Below the pieces are notes generated by a model that was not told the origin of the DNA, ran no database searches, and saw only the letters and a list, made by a program, of their open reading frames with translations. This document shows positions 1 through 8,475 of a DNA stretch of 10,838 nucleotides, in pieces. The stretch is from Lachnospiraceae bacterium (GTDB taxonomy: Bacteria > Bacillota > Clostridia > Lachnospirales > Lachnospiraceae), in the NCBI GenBank assembly GCA_003520205.1, contig DOVG01000140.1, forward strand, positions 1 to 10,838, written 5' to 3'. A program made the translations under genes and the position numbers. The number at the start of each line of letters is the position of its first letter. Position 1 is the stretch's first letter.

Positions 1-43
1 ATTGTAAACTAGTATTAGCAGTGTTATCTTATGAGATATTATT

Positions 44-78
44 GGGGAAATGTAGTAAGACTACATTTCCCCTTTCTT
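44..78 (+). terminator. Rho-independent terminator of an upstream unit
   Basis: A perfect 13-bp inverted repeat (44-56 with 60-72) has a 3-nt loop (57-59) and is followed by a short T-rich run (73-78). The stem carries four G-C pairs at its base. It lies before the promoter of the first gene, so it most likely ends a transcript whose gene lies left of the window. Stop codons at 5-7 and 10-12 fall in two frames, but no coding end can be assigned. The repeat is symmetric, but the T-run on the + side favours + strand termination. Confidence 0.8.
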
Positions 79-112
79 AATTTATACTTTTCTTTATTTT
101 ATTCAAAAAAAA

Positions 113-121
113 TGTTATAAT
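113..121 (+). promoter_or_regulatory. Extended -10 promoter for the regulator-ftsEX operon
   Basis: TGTTATAAT at 113-121 is a perfect extended -10 element: TGn followed by consensus TATAAT at 116-121. An A-rich tract (105-112) sits just upstream. At 17-bp spacing the -35 region (93-98, TTTATT) is poor, as is common for extended -10 promoters. Transcription would start near 127-129, leaving a leader of about 115 nt before the start codon at 245. This is a motif match only. Confidence 0.6.
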
Positions 122-139
122 AACTTCGTATGTTTAGAT

Positions 140-168
140 TTATGGTGAAGTATTTGTGAACACCATGA
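140..168 (+). promoter_or_regulatory. Inverted repeat in the leader, possible operator or RNA hairpin
   Basis: ATGGTG (142-147) is mirrored by CACCAT (161-166) across a 13-nt spacer. In RNA the stem extends outward by a G-U pair (141/167) and a U-A pair (140/168). It lies just downstream of the predicted transcription start, where an operator or leader hairpin would act. The spacer and right arm also contain a repeated GTGAA (146-150 and 156-160). Binding by the adjacent regulator is a guess from position only. Confidence 0.3.
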
Positions 169-244
169 ATAATGATACTTTTTATATGCATTTTAGTAAT
201 AAAGTTTACATTAACGGGGTTAATAACAGAATAGGAGAAACGCT

Positions 245-1336
245 ATGATTTCAAATCAAATCTTACAGGAAACATTGGAAGGTATTAAGACTATTACGAA
301 GGTTGATCTGATCGTAATGGATGCAGAAGGAAGACTTCTTGCAAAGACAGCAGAAGATGGCCCTCTTGATTATGAGGATGCTGTGATTGCATTTGGTGAA
401 TCACAGGCAGAAAGCCAGTCACTTCTTGGATATCAATTCTTCAAAGTATTTGATGATAAGCAGGTTGAATACATCATTCTTGCAAAGGGTGATACGGATA
501 GTACATATATGGTTGGAAGAATGGCTGCTTATCAGATACAGAGCCTTCTTGTTGCCTATAAGGAAAGATCTGATAAAGATAACTTCATCAAGAATCTTCT
601 TCTCGATAATCTTCTCCTTGTTGATATATATAACAGAGCTAAAAAGCTGCATATTGAAACTGATGTAAAGAGATGTGTATTTATCATAGAAACCAAAGCT
701 GAAAAAGATAATAATGCACTTGAAACAGTCAGAAATATATTCTCAGTTAAAACCAAAGACTTCATTACAGCAGTAGATGAAAAGAACATTATCCTTGTAA
801 AAGAGGTTAAACCTACTGATACATATGAAGAACTGAATAAAACTGCTGAAATAATTGTTGATATGTTAAGTACTGAAGCAATGATATCTGTTCATGTTGC
901 CTTTGGTACTATTGTAAATGAAATAAAAGAAGTATCACGTTCTTACAAAGAGGCTAAGATGGCTCTTGATGTTGGAAAGATATTCTACAGTGATAAGAAC
1001 ATCATTGCTTACAGTAATCTCGGTATTGGAAGACTTATATATCAGCTTCCTATTCCGCTATGTCGTATGTTTATCAAAGAGATATTTGATGGTAAATCAC
1101 CTGATGAATTTGATGATGAAACACTTACTACTATCAATAAATTCTTTGAAAACAGTCTGAATGTTTCTGAAACGTCAAGACAGTTATACATACACAGAAA
1201 TACACTTGTTTATCGTCTTGATAAGATAGAGAAGTCTACAGGACTTGATCTTAGAGTATTTGAGGATGCTATTACATTTAAGATTGCTCTGATGGTTGTT
1301 AAATACATGAAATATATGGAAAGCCTGGATTTTTAA
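245..1336 (+). CDS. CdaR/PucR-type transcriptional regulator with C-terminal helix-turn-helix
   Basis: This 363-residue cytoplasmic regulator is probably a DNA-binding activator or repressor. The C-terminus, about residues 306-350, carries the PucR/CdaR helix-turn-helix (HTH_30), recognisable by SETSRQLYIHRNTLVYRLDK and the following GLDLR segment. The middle (about 130-240) resembles the degenerate GGDEF-like domain of CdaR proteins, and the N-terminal ~120 residues look like a small sensory module. There is no signal peptide or membrane segment. The start is supported by AGGAGA at 233-238, six bases before the ATG. It is the first gene behind the extended -10 promoter, and ftsE begins 20 nt after its stop, so the two are probably co-transcribed. 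CdaR itself responds to sugar diacids, but nothing here suggests that ligand, and the neighbourhood points to envelope control. Family is fairly sure; effector unknown. Confidence 0.85.
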   Translation: MISNQILQETLEGIKTITKVDLIVMDAEGRLLAKTAEDGPLDYEDAVIAFGESQAESQSLLGYQFFKVFDDKQVEYIILAKGDTDSTYMVGRMAAYQIQSLLVAYKERSDKDNFIKNLLLDNLLLVDIYNRAKKLHIETDVKRCVFIIETKAEKDNNALETVRNIFSVKTKDFITAVDEKNIILVKEVKPTDTYEELNKTAEIIVDMLSTEAMISVHVAFGTIVNEIKEVSRSYKEAKMALDVGKIFYSDKNIIAYSNLGIGRLIYQLPIPLCRMFIKEIFDGKSPDEFDDETLTTINKFFENSLNVSETSRQLYIHRNTLVYRLDKIEKSTGLDLRVFEDAITFKIALMVVKYMKYMESLDF

Positions 1337-1356
1337 GCAGAAGGAAGATATGACAT

Positions 1357-2043
1357 ATGATTAAAATGGAAAATGTAACAATGAAATATCCTACTGGAAC
1401 GGTGGCTCTTCAGGATATAAATGTTCAGATAGAGAAAGGAGAGTTTGTATTCGTAGTTGGTACATCAGGTTCCGGTAAGACTACATTTATCGAATTACTC
1501 CTTCGTGAACTTGTTCCGACAAAAGGGAAAATAGAAGTCGCAGGATATGATTACAGTCGACTCAAACCTAGTGCTATACATAAGGTTCGAAGAAAGATAG
1601 GTGTTGTATTTCAGAATTTCAGACTTCTTAAAGACCGTACTGTTTATGAAAATGTTGCATTTGCACAAAGAGTTATAGAAACACCTACAAGGTATATAAA
1701 GAGACAGGTTCCTGCGGTTCTAACACTTGTAGGACTGGCTGATAAGTACAAATCTTATCCCAGACAGTTATCGGGTGGTGAACAGCAGAGAGTTGCTCTT
1801 GCGAGAGCACTTGTTAATAAACCTGATATAATACTGGCCGATGAGCCTACTGGCAACCTTGATCCAAAGAATTCATGGGATATAATGAATCTTCTGGATG
1901 AAATCAATGCAAAAGGAACAACTGTTGTAGTCGTTACTCATAACAAAGAAATCGTTAACGTTATGAAGAAAAGGGTTATCACATTAAAGAAGGGCGTTAT
2001 AGTAAGTGACGTTCAGAAGGGTGGGTACGTCGATGAGGATTAG
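1357..2043 (+). CDS. ftsE: Cell division ABC transporter ATP-binding protein FtsE
   Basis: FtsE is the ATPase of the FtsEX complex, which does not move a solute. It transmits ATP hydrolysis through FtsX to peptidoglycan hydrolases or their activators outside the membrane. All ABC motifs are present: Walker A GTSGSGKTT (35-43, Lys41), Q-loop Gln86 in VVFQNF, signature LSGGEQQR starting at 138, Walker B ILADEP with Asp162-Glu163, and switch His195. The length of 228 residues is normal for FtsE, and the adjacent ftsX confirms the assignment against LolD/MacB-type paralogues. The ribosome binding site is AAGGAA at 1341-1346. The 3' end overlaps ftsX, so the two proteins are translationally coupled. 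Confidence 0.96.
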   Translation: MIKMENVTMKYPTGTVALQDINVQIEKGEFVFVVGTSGSGKTTFIELLLRELVPTKGKIEVAGYDYSRLKPSAIHKVRRKIGVVFQNFRLLKDRTVYENVAFAQRVIETPTRYIKRQVPAVLTLVGLADKYKSYPRQLSGGEQQRVALARALVNKPDIILADEPTGNLDPKNSWDIMNLLDEINAKGTTVVVVTHNKEIVNVMKKRVITLKKGVIVSDVQKGGYVDED

Positions 2044-2941
2044 TTCAGTTGGATATAGTGTACGTCAGGGTGTCAAAAATATTAGACGTAATCTGCTTTT
2101 TTCATTGGCATCTGTAGGTACGATAGTTGCCTGTCTTTTTGTTTTCGGACTTTTTTATGCAGTTCTAGTTAACTTCAGAGGGGCTATACATAAGATAGAA
2201 AGTACAATTTCTATATCAGTTTTCTTTGATGAGGGGTTATCTGAAGAAGGAATTAATCTTATCGGAGAACAGATAAAGACAAGAAAAGAAGTTAATACTA
2301 TTGATTATATATCGCCTGAACAGGCATGGAAAGAGTTTTCCGAACAGACCTATGATGATCCTGAAGCGGCAAGAGCAGCATTTGGCGACGATAATCCTCT
2401 TGCGAATTCGGCGTCTTATAAGATTACTCTGAATGATGCAGGTTCACAGGCGGATTTTGTACAGTTTCTTGAGGGAATAGATGGTGTAAGAAGAGTAAGT
2501 AATTCAACTTATACTGCAGATAGTATATCAGCCATAAATGCATTTGTTGGATATGCATCTTTTGGAATAATTCTTATATTGCTTCTGGTATCTATATTCC
2601 TTATTAACAATACAATTACTATTGGTATCACGGTAAGGCGTGAGGAAATAAAAATAATGAAGCTTATAGGTGCGACTAACAGCTTTGTAAGAGCACCGTT
2701 TATAGTTGAGGGTATAATTATTGGTCTTATAGGCTCAATCATTCCTCTTATCCTGCTTTATTATCTATATGATATGGTTATTAATTATATAGCAGGTCGA
2801 TTTACTATTCTTCAGAGCTTATTTGATTTTACACCACCTGGTGCTTTATTCAAATGGCTCATTCCGATAACACTTCTTTTGGGAATTGGAATAGGATTCT
2901 TTGGAAGCTTACTTACAACTAGAAAACATCTGAAGGTTTAA
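2033..2941 (+). CDS. ftsX: Cell division protein FtsX, membrane subunit of FtsEX
   Basis: FtsX is the permease-like half of FtsEX. It has the family layout: a cytoplasmic N-terminus rich in Arg/Lys, TM1 (about 22-46), a large extracellular domain (about 47-170) that contacts the hydrolase partner, then TM2 (175-195), TM3 (225-248) and TM4 (275-294). I chose the ATG at 2033, which gives 302 residues, an 11-nt overlap with ftsE and a purine-rich AGAAGGG at 2015-2021. An in-frame GTG at 2006 would add nine residues (MTFRRVGTS) not typical of FtsX. The M23 gene starts 2 nt after the stop, consistent with a coupled FtsX-hydrolase pair like FtsX with CwlO, PcsB or EnvC in other bacteria. Confidence 0.94.
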   Translation: MRISSVGYSVRQGVKNIRRNLLFSLASVGTIVACLFVFGLFYAVLVNFRGAIHKIESTISISVFFDEGLSEEGINLIGEQIKTRKEVNTIDYISPEQAWKEFSEQTYDDPEAARAAFGDDNPLANSASYKITLNDAGSQADFVQFLEGIDGVRRVSNSTYTADSISAINAFVGYASFGIILILLLVSIFLINNTITIGITVRREEIKIMKLIGATNSFVRAPFIVEGIIIGLIGSIIPLILLYYLYDMVINYIAGRFTILQSLFDFTPPGALFKWLIPITLLLGIGIGFFGSLLTTRKHLKV

Positions 2942-2943
2942 AT

Positions 2944-4356
2944 ATGAAACTTAAGTCTAAAATCACTTCACTCATGATGCTTTTCAGCATTGTGCTTACA
3001 ATTGGAATAACAAGTGTTGCTGCTAAGGATATTAGCGGCAGCAAAGATGTCAGAGTAAGTCATGGCAGTGCTGCGTCTCCTGGTGATAGTGATGCAGAAA
3101 GTAAAGAAAAAACAACTGAAAAAAAGAAGAAGGGTAATAAGAATACAGAAGCTACGACAGAAGCAGCAACTGTGCAACCCCAGACTGGTGTGAATCCTTC
3201 GCAGACACCGATTGATTCAGCTGAACTGGCCGAGATAACTGCAGCTTATAGTAAAACTCTTCAGGAGAAAATGGCTGTACAGGAAAAGCTCAATATGCTT
3301 ATGGAGAATCAGAATGATTTTATAAAGAGACTCCATGAGATAGATGATATGATTATCGACTATCAGGCAAAGATAGATGATATAAATAATAGAACGGTTC
3401 AGATTCAGAAAACTCTGGTGACTTTACAGGATGATATAGAAGTTGCACAGCTTAAGCAGGATGAACAGTATGATCGTTTAAAAAAGTATATAGCTGAAGA
3501 ATATGAAAACGGTACATATGGTTATCTGGATGCTTTATTTAATGCTGTTGATTATATGGATGTAGTAAATAAGACCGAATATATTCAGGCGGTAGATTCT
3601 TATAATAATAATGTCCTTGGGCAGTTCAGTACTATGAGAACTCGTCTTGAGGATAAAAAGGCTATGCTTACTATGGTTACAAATAGTATGGATGTCCTTG
3701 AAAAAGCTTATCAGGATGAGCAGGAAACTCTGGAGATTTTGTCAGAAGAAAAAGTAAAACAGATAAATGAATTCCAGGATACCATAGATAAAACACAGGC
3801 TGAAATGGCTTCGATAGAATCAATAGAAGCAGATCAGACTGCTAGAATAGCTGCTATAGAAGCAAAATATAATGTTTCCATTACAGTAACAGGAAATTCT
3901 ACTACTGTTAAGTATAATGGGGCGGATTTTTTATGGCCTATGCCTACGAGTACAACGATATCGTCCTACTATGGACCGAGAGAGGCGCCTACAGCAGGAG
4001 CGACCTCTTATCATAGAGGTATAGATATACCATGTCCTATGGGAAGTTCGGTTATAGCTGTTGCAAATGGAACAGTTATCTATACCGGCTATCTGGGAAA
4101 TGGTGGAAACTGTGTTATCGTAGATCATGGAAGTGGAATATCAACCTGTTACTTCCATTTATCTTCATTTGGCTGTAAAGTCGGGGATACTGTAACTGCC
4201 GGACAGGTTATATGTTTTTCTGGAAATACCGGAGTATCAACAGGACCTCATTTACATTTTGCTGTAAGAGAGAATGGAGAATATGTTAATCCATTAAAGT
4301 ATTATAAGAATATAAAGGATAAGTCCAAGGTAGCTAATTCGGAGGGTTCAAACTAG
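2944..4356 (+). CDS. Secreted coiled-coil M23 (LytM) peptidase, EnvC/CwlO-like FtsEX partner
   Basis: This exported 470-residue protein probably cuts peptidoglycan cross-bridges or activates an enzyme that does, under FtsEX control. A signal peptide (about 1-27, hydrophobic core LMMLFSIVLTIGI, likely cleavage after VAA) leads to a low-complexity Lys/Glu/Thr/Ser linker (about 45-90). A long helical coiled-coil region follows (about 95-315), interrupted near EEYENGTYGYLDALF, as in CwlO/PcsB-type proteins. The C-terminal M23 domain (about 325-460) keeps the zinc ligands His357 and Asp361 in HRGID and the HLH motif (His436, His438), so it looks catalytically competent, unlike degenerate EnvC. The ribosome binding site AAGG (2933-2936) lies inside the end of ftsX, which stops 2 nt before this start. 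Partnership with FtsX is inferred from domain order and gene adjacency. Confidence 0.9.
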   Translation: MKLKSKITSLMMLFSIVLTIGITSVAAKDISGSKDVRVSHGSAASPGDSDAESKEKTTEKKKKGNKNTEATTEAATVQPQTGVNPSQTPIDSAELAEITAAYSKTLQEKMAVQEKLNMLMENQNDFIKRLHEIDDMIIDYQAKIDDINNRTVQIQKTLVTLQDDIEVAQLKQDEQYDRLKKYIAEEYENGTYGYLDALFNAVDYMDVVNKTEYIQAVDSYNNNVLGQFSTMRTRLEDKKAMLTMVTNSMDVLEKAYQDEQETLEILSEEKVKQINEFQDTIDKTQAEMASIESIEADQTARIAAIEAKYNVSITVTGNSTTVKYNGADFLWPMPTSTTISSYYGPREAPTAGATSYHRGIDIPCPMGSSVIAVANGTVIYTGYLGNGGNCVIVDHGSGISTCYFHLSSFGCKVGDTVTAGQVICFSGNTGVSTGPHLHFAVRENGEYVNPLKYYKNIKDKSKVANSEGSN

Positions 4357-4406
4357 AGCTATCAGGAAATCCAGACAAGTTTATTATGATAAACAGGAGT
4401 ATGAAA

Positions 4407-5735
<1,329 letters not shown>

Positions 5736-5745
5736 TTAAGTATTT

Positions 5746-5781
5746 GGGGACAGTCCCGGTTACAGCGGGACTGTCCTATTT
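5746..5781 (+). terminator. GC-rich hairpin after the S41 gene, probable terminator or REP-like palindrome
   Basis: An 11-bp perfect stem (5748-5758 with 5766-5776) has a 7-nt loop. The sequence after it (TATTTA) has few Ts, so intrinsic termination may be weak. The left arm is itself a palindrome, GGGAC-A-GTCCC (5747-5757), and the right arm nearly so, giving a nested symmetry unusual for a plain terminator. It sits between the S41 protease gene and guaA and separates the two transcripts if it terminates. Confidence 0.55.
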
Positions 5782-5830
5782 AAAAAGGAAAAGCTCAGGT
5801 TGATGGAGCTGGATATAAAGGGAGGAAAGT

Positions 5831-7396
5831 ATGAACAGAGAACTGATAGTCGTTCTGGATTTTGGAGGACAGTACAATCAGCTGATTGCAAGACGTGTCA
5901 GAGAATGCAATGTATATGCAGAGGTACATCCGTATACTATATCAATAGATGAACTTCGTGCAATGAATCCTAAAGGTATTATTTTCACAGGTGGACCGAA
6001 TTCTGTGTACCTGGATACTTCACCAAGCTACACGAAAGAAGTATTTGAACTTGGCGTTCCCGTAATGGGCATATGTTATGGCTCACAGCTAATGGCACAT
6101 TTGCTTGGTGGAAAGGTAAAAACCGCGCCTGTAAGCGAATATGGACATACACAGATTCAGATAGCAGATGAAGGTAAAGAGAAATCTGAATTATTTAAAG
6201 GTGTTGATAAGAATCCTACCGTGTGGATGAGTCACACAGACTATATAGCAGAAGTTCCTGATGGTTTTAAAATAACTGCATGGTCAAAGGATTGTCCGGT
6301 AGCAGCGATGGAAAATGTCGAAAAGCGCTTCTATGCTACACAGTTTCATCCGGAAGTAATGCACACCGAGTATGGTGAGACAATGCTTCGCAATTTTGTA
6401 ATGGGTGTATGTGGATGCAAAGGTGATTGGAAGATGGATTCCTTTGTAGATTCTACTATAAAGGCATTAAGAGAGAAAATAGGAAATGGACGAGTGCTTT
6501 GCGCACTTTCTGGTGGTGTTGATTCGTCAGTTGCTGCAGTGCTTCTGGCAAAGGCTGTAGGAAAACAGCTTACATGCGTTTTCGTGGATCATGGTCTTCT
6601 TCGTAAAAATGAAGGTGATGAGGTTGAAGCCATATTTGGTCCTAATGGTAACTATGAACTTAATTTCATTAGAGTAAACGCTCAGGACAGATTTTATCTG
6701 AAGCTCGCCGGAGAGACGGATCCAGAGAGAAAGCGTCACATCATAGGTGAAGAATTCATAAGAGTTTTTGAGGAAGAGGCTAAAAAGATTGGTGCGGTAG
6801 ATTTTCTTGCTCAAGGAACTATCTATCCGGATGTAATCGAGTCGGGGCTTGGAGATTCTGCAGTAATTAAGTCGCACCATAATGTGGGCGGTCTGCCTGA
6901 TTATGTTGATTTTAAAGAAATAGTTGAACCGCTCCGAATGCTGTTTAAAGATGAAGTTCGTGCATGTGGTCTTGAACTTGGAATCCCTGAGTATCTTGTT
7001 ATGAGACAGCCTTTCCCGGGACCGGGACTAGGAGTAAGAATCATAGATGATATAACAGCTGAGAAGGTTCGCATAGTCCAGGATGCAGATGCTATCTACA
7101 GAGAAGAAGTGGATGCGGCTGTAAAACGTGGCGAGATAAAGAATCCACCGAACCAGTACTTCGCGGCACTTTCCAATATGCGCTCAGTCGGTGTTATGGG
7201 AGACTTCAGGACATATGACTACGCCGTTGTACTCCGCGCAGTCAATACATCTGACTTCATGACAGCTGATTGCTGTGACATACCATTCGAAGTTCTTCAA
7301 AAGTGCATGAACCGTATAATAAACGAAGTAAAGGGAGTAAACCGAGTAATGTATGACCTGACGAGCAAACCGCCAGGAACGATTGAGTTGTTGTGA
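5831..7396 (+). CDS. guaA: GMP synthase (glutamine-hydrolysing)
   Basis: GuaA converts XMP, ATP and glutamine to GMP, the last step of guanine nucleotide synthesis in the cytoplasm. The 521-residue length is typical. The N-terminal class I amidotransferase domain (about 1-195) has Cys82 in GICYGSQ, His173 and Glu175 in FHPEV. The ATP pyrophosphatase domain follows with the P-loop SGGVDSS starting at Ser227, and the C-terminal dimerisation domain carries the RQPFPGPGLGVR and DLTSKPPGTIE motifs. The end reads TIELL where the family usually ends TIEWE. The ribosome binding site AAGGGAGG (5818-5825) is strong. No purine riboswitch fold is visible in the short gap (5777-5830), which holds only a small AGCTC/GAGCT hairpin. 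The gene appears monocistronic, between the hairpin at 5748 and the terminator at 7424. Confidence 0.97.
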   Translation: MNRELIVVLDFGGQYNQLIARRVRECNVYAEVHPYTISIDELRAMNPKGIIFTGGPNSVYLDTSPSYTKEVFELGVPVMGICYGSQLMAHLLGGKVKTAPVSEYGHTQIQIADEGKEKSELFKGVDKNPTVWMSHTDYIAEVPDGFKITAWSKDCPVAAMENVEKRFYATQFHPEVMHTEYGETMLRNFVMGVCGCKGDWKMDSFVDSTIKALREKIGNGRVLCALSGGVDSSVAAVLLAKAVGKQLTCVFVDHGLLRKNEGDEVEAIFGPNGNYELNFIRVNAQDRFYLKLAGETDPERKRHIIGEEFIRVFEEEAKKIGAVDFLAQGTIYPDVIESGLGDSAVIKSHHNVGGLPDYVDFKEIVEPLRMLFKDEVRACGLELGIPEYLVMRQPFPGPGLGVRIIDDITAEKVRIVQDADAIYREEVDAAVKRGEIKNPPNQYFAALSNMRSVGVMGDFRTYDYAVVLRAVNTSDFMTADCCDIPFEVLQKCMNRIINEVKGVNRVMYDLTSKPPGTIELL

Positions 7397-7423
7397 TGGT
7401 TTACATAAAATTGAGATGATATG

Positions 7424-7469
7424 GCTCGCAGAAACCCGAAATAAGGGTTTCATGCGAGCTTTTTGTTTT
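7424..7469 (+). terminator. Strong rho-independent terminator of guaA
   Basis: A 14-bp stem (7424-7437 with 7445-7459) has one bulged A at 7452 and a 7-nt loop (7438-7444). A T-run follows directly (7460-7464, then further Ts interrupted by G). It lies 28 nt after the guaA stop codon. Confidence 0.92.
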
Positions 7470-7513
7470 GTATCGGATGATGATTTTGTATAAGGATTCT
7501 ATTTTTTTGTTCA

Positions 7514-7542
7514 ATGACAGATAGTCATAAAAATGTTATCAT
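7514..7542 (+). promoter_or_regulatory. Sigma-A-type promoter for the accessory gene string
   Basis: ATGACA (7514-7519, five of six to the -35 consensus) and TATCAT (7537-7542, five of six to the -10 consensus) are separated by exactly 17 bp. A TG at 7534-7535 makes an extended -10. The predicted start near 7549 gives a leader of about 50 nt before the ATG at 7600. It follows the guaA terminator and is the only convincing promoter before the genes that run to the window end. Confidence 0.65.
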
Positions 7543-7599
7543 ATGACATATGTGGCAATAACAATTATTTATTCAGTATAAAGAAAAGAGATTCTTGAA

Positions 7600-8027
7600 A
7601 TGAATAGAATAGAAATAGATAGAAATTTTAGAGGAAATGTTTATATAACCCAGGGAGAAACTGTTTTATGTGAGTACTGTAATGGGTTTGCTGATCTTGC
7701 AAATGAGATTCAAAACAGCTTTGAAACAAGATTTGCATGTGCGTCTATGGGCAAAACTTTTGTAGCTGTAGGAATTCTTCAGCTAATTGAAAGAGGGAAA
7801 CTCAGTTTCAGTGACACACTTGGAGATATTTTGGATATTATGGCTATGGTGTATGGATTATCGATAATCCTGATGGAAAAGACTATGTATATATGCAAGG
7901 GTGTGATGATGGTGTGAGCGCCATCGCTGAATATAATCCTAATAACGGAATGATTTCTGTTGCTATCAGTAATTATGGAGATAATGTCTGGGAATTAATG
8001 AGAAATATTCGAAGAAAGTATTATTAA
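7600..8027 (+). pseudogene. Serine hydrolase (beta-lactamase/penicillin-binding fold) with large internal deletion
   Basis: Two parts of one family are joined out of frame. The first, frame 7600, about residues 1-80, reads like the N-terminus of class C-type serine hydrolases and keeps the SxxK nucleophile motif (Ser49-Met-Gly-Lys52 in ASMGKTF), followed by the helix GILQLIERGKLSFSDTL. The second, in another frame from 7839 to the TAA at 8025-8027, reads YGYGVWIIDNPDG, then AEYNPNNGMISVAISNYGD, the C-terminal strands of the same fold. About 60 residues remain there, so a family member of roughly 300 residues or more has lost its centre, including the YxN motif. The frame-1 continuation after residue ~80 to the TGA at 7915-7917 is unrelated peptide. 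The ribosome binding site is weak (AAAGAG near 7585-7590). A functional enzyme is very unlikely; the junction lies near GATATTTTGGATATTATGG at 7824-7842. Confidence 0.85.
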
Positions 8028-8044
8028 GTATTGGAGGATAACTA

Positions 8045-8416
8045 ATGAAGAAGTGGTATGACGAAGAGTATGAATTTACCGTTGAGGTTACAGGCTTCCT
8101 TCATGGAGATCATACCGAGAGGTATTGTCGTAATGGAGAAGAAATCGGAGATGTTTATAAATGTACATATGGCTGTCCGGTTAATCAGGATGGATATGGT
8201 ATTTGTTCCAAACTTATGATGATGTTATATCCGTTAATGGAAGCAGTACGGAGTGGTGGGGATTTGGAAAATCTTGGAGGTGACAGTAAATACACTAAAA
8301 CAATTGTGTGTCCTGATGGATGCGTGATATTTAAACTGACAGCTACCCCTTTGGGAAATGAGAATTTCCATAAGGGAGGATTCTGGGATTATCCGGATGA
8401 AACAACTCAGGATTAA
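8045..8416 (+). CDS. TIGR04076 family protein, cysteine-rich, function unknown
   Basis: This small soluble protein of 123 residues resembles the TIGR04076 family common in Clostridia, for which I know no established function. It starts with MKKWYDEEYEF and has conserved-looking blocks GDHTERYCRNGEEIGD, TYGCPVNQDGYGICSK, LYPLMEAVRSGGDL and VCPDGCVIFKL. Six cysteines (28, 40, 44, 54, 89, 93) include two CxxxC pairs, so metal or cluster binding is possible but unproven. There is no signal peptide or membrane segment. The ribosome binding site GGAGG at 8033-8037 is strong and the gene starts 17 nt after the broken serine hydrolase ends. It probably shares the promoter at 7514-7542. Family call is from memory of the sequence pattern. 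Confidence 0.8.
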   Translation: MKKWYDEEYEFTVEVTGFLHGDHTERYCRNGEEIGDVYKCTYGCPVNQDGYGICSKLMMMLYPLMEAVRSGGDLENLGGDSKYTKTIVCPDGCVIFKLTATPLGNENFHKGGFWDYPDETTQD

Positions 8417-8475
8417 GGAAAAACTAGGAAAGATATAATAAGAAAGATAAATAGGATAATAGGTGAAGATAAATA

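Noticed and set aside
2006..2032. GTG at 2006 as the ftsX start
   Set aside because: It adds nine residues not typical of FtsX, deepens the overlap with ftsE to 38 nt and has no better ribosome binding site than the ATG at 2033.
3166..3200. PQTG in the linker of the M23 protein as a sortase signal
   Set aside because: A sortase signal needs LPxTG near the C-terminus followed by a hydrophobic helix and basic tail; this is an N-terminal linker motif.
4386..4406. ATG at 4386 or 4401 as the S41 protease start
   Set aside because: The AGGAG at 4395-4399 lies downstream of the first and one base from the second; only the ATG at 4407 has proper spacing, and it still leaves a full lipoprotein signal.
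5777..5830. Purine riboswitch before guaA
   Set aside because: The gap is too short and lacks the three-helix junction pattern; only a small 5-bp hairpin is present.
6527..6880. 117-codon open frame on the - strand inside guaA
   Set aside because: It is a shadow of a well-conserved coding region with no recognisable protein features.
8434..8439. TATAAT before the acetyltransferase gene as a promoter
   Set aside because: There is no -35 match at 16-18 bp and no TGn extension; the area is simply A-rich.
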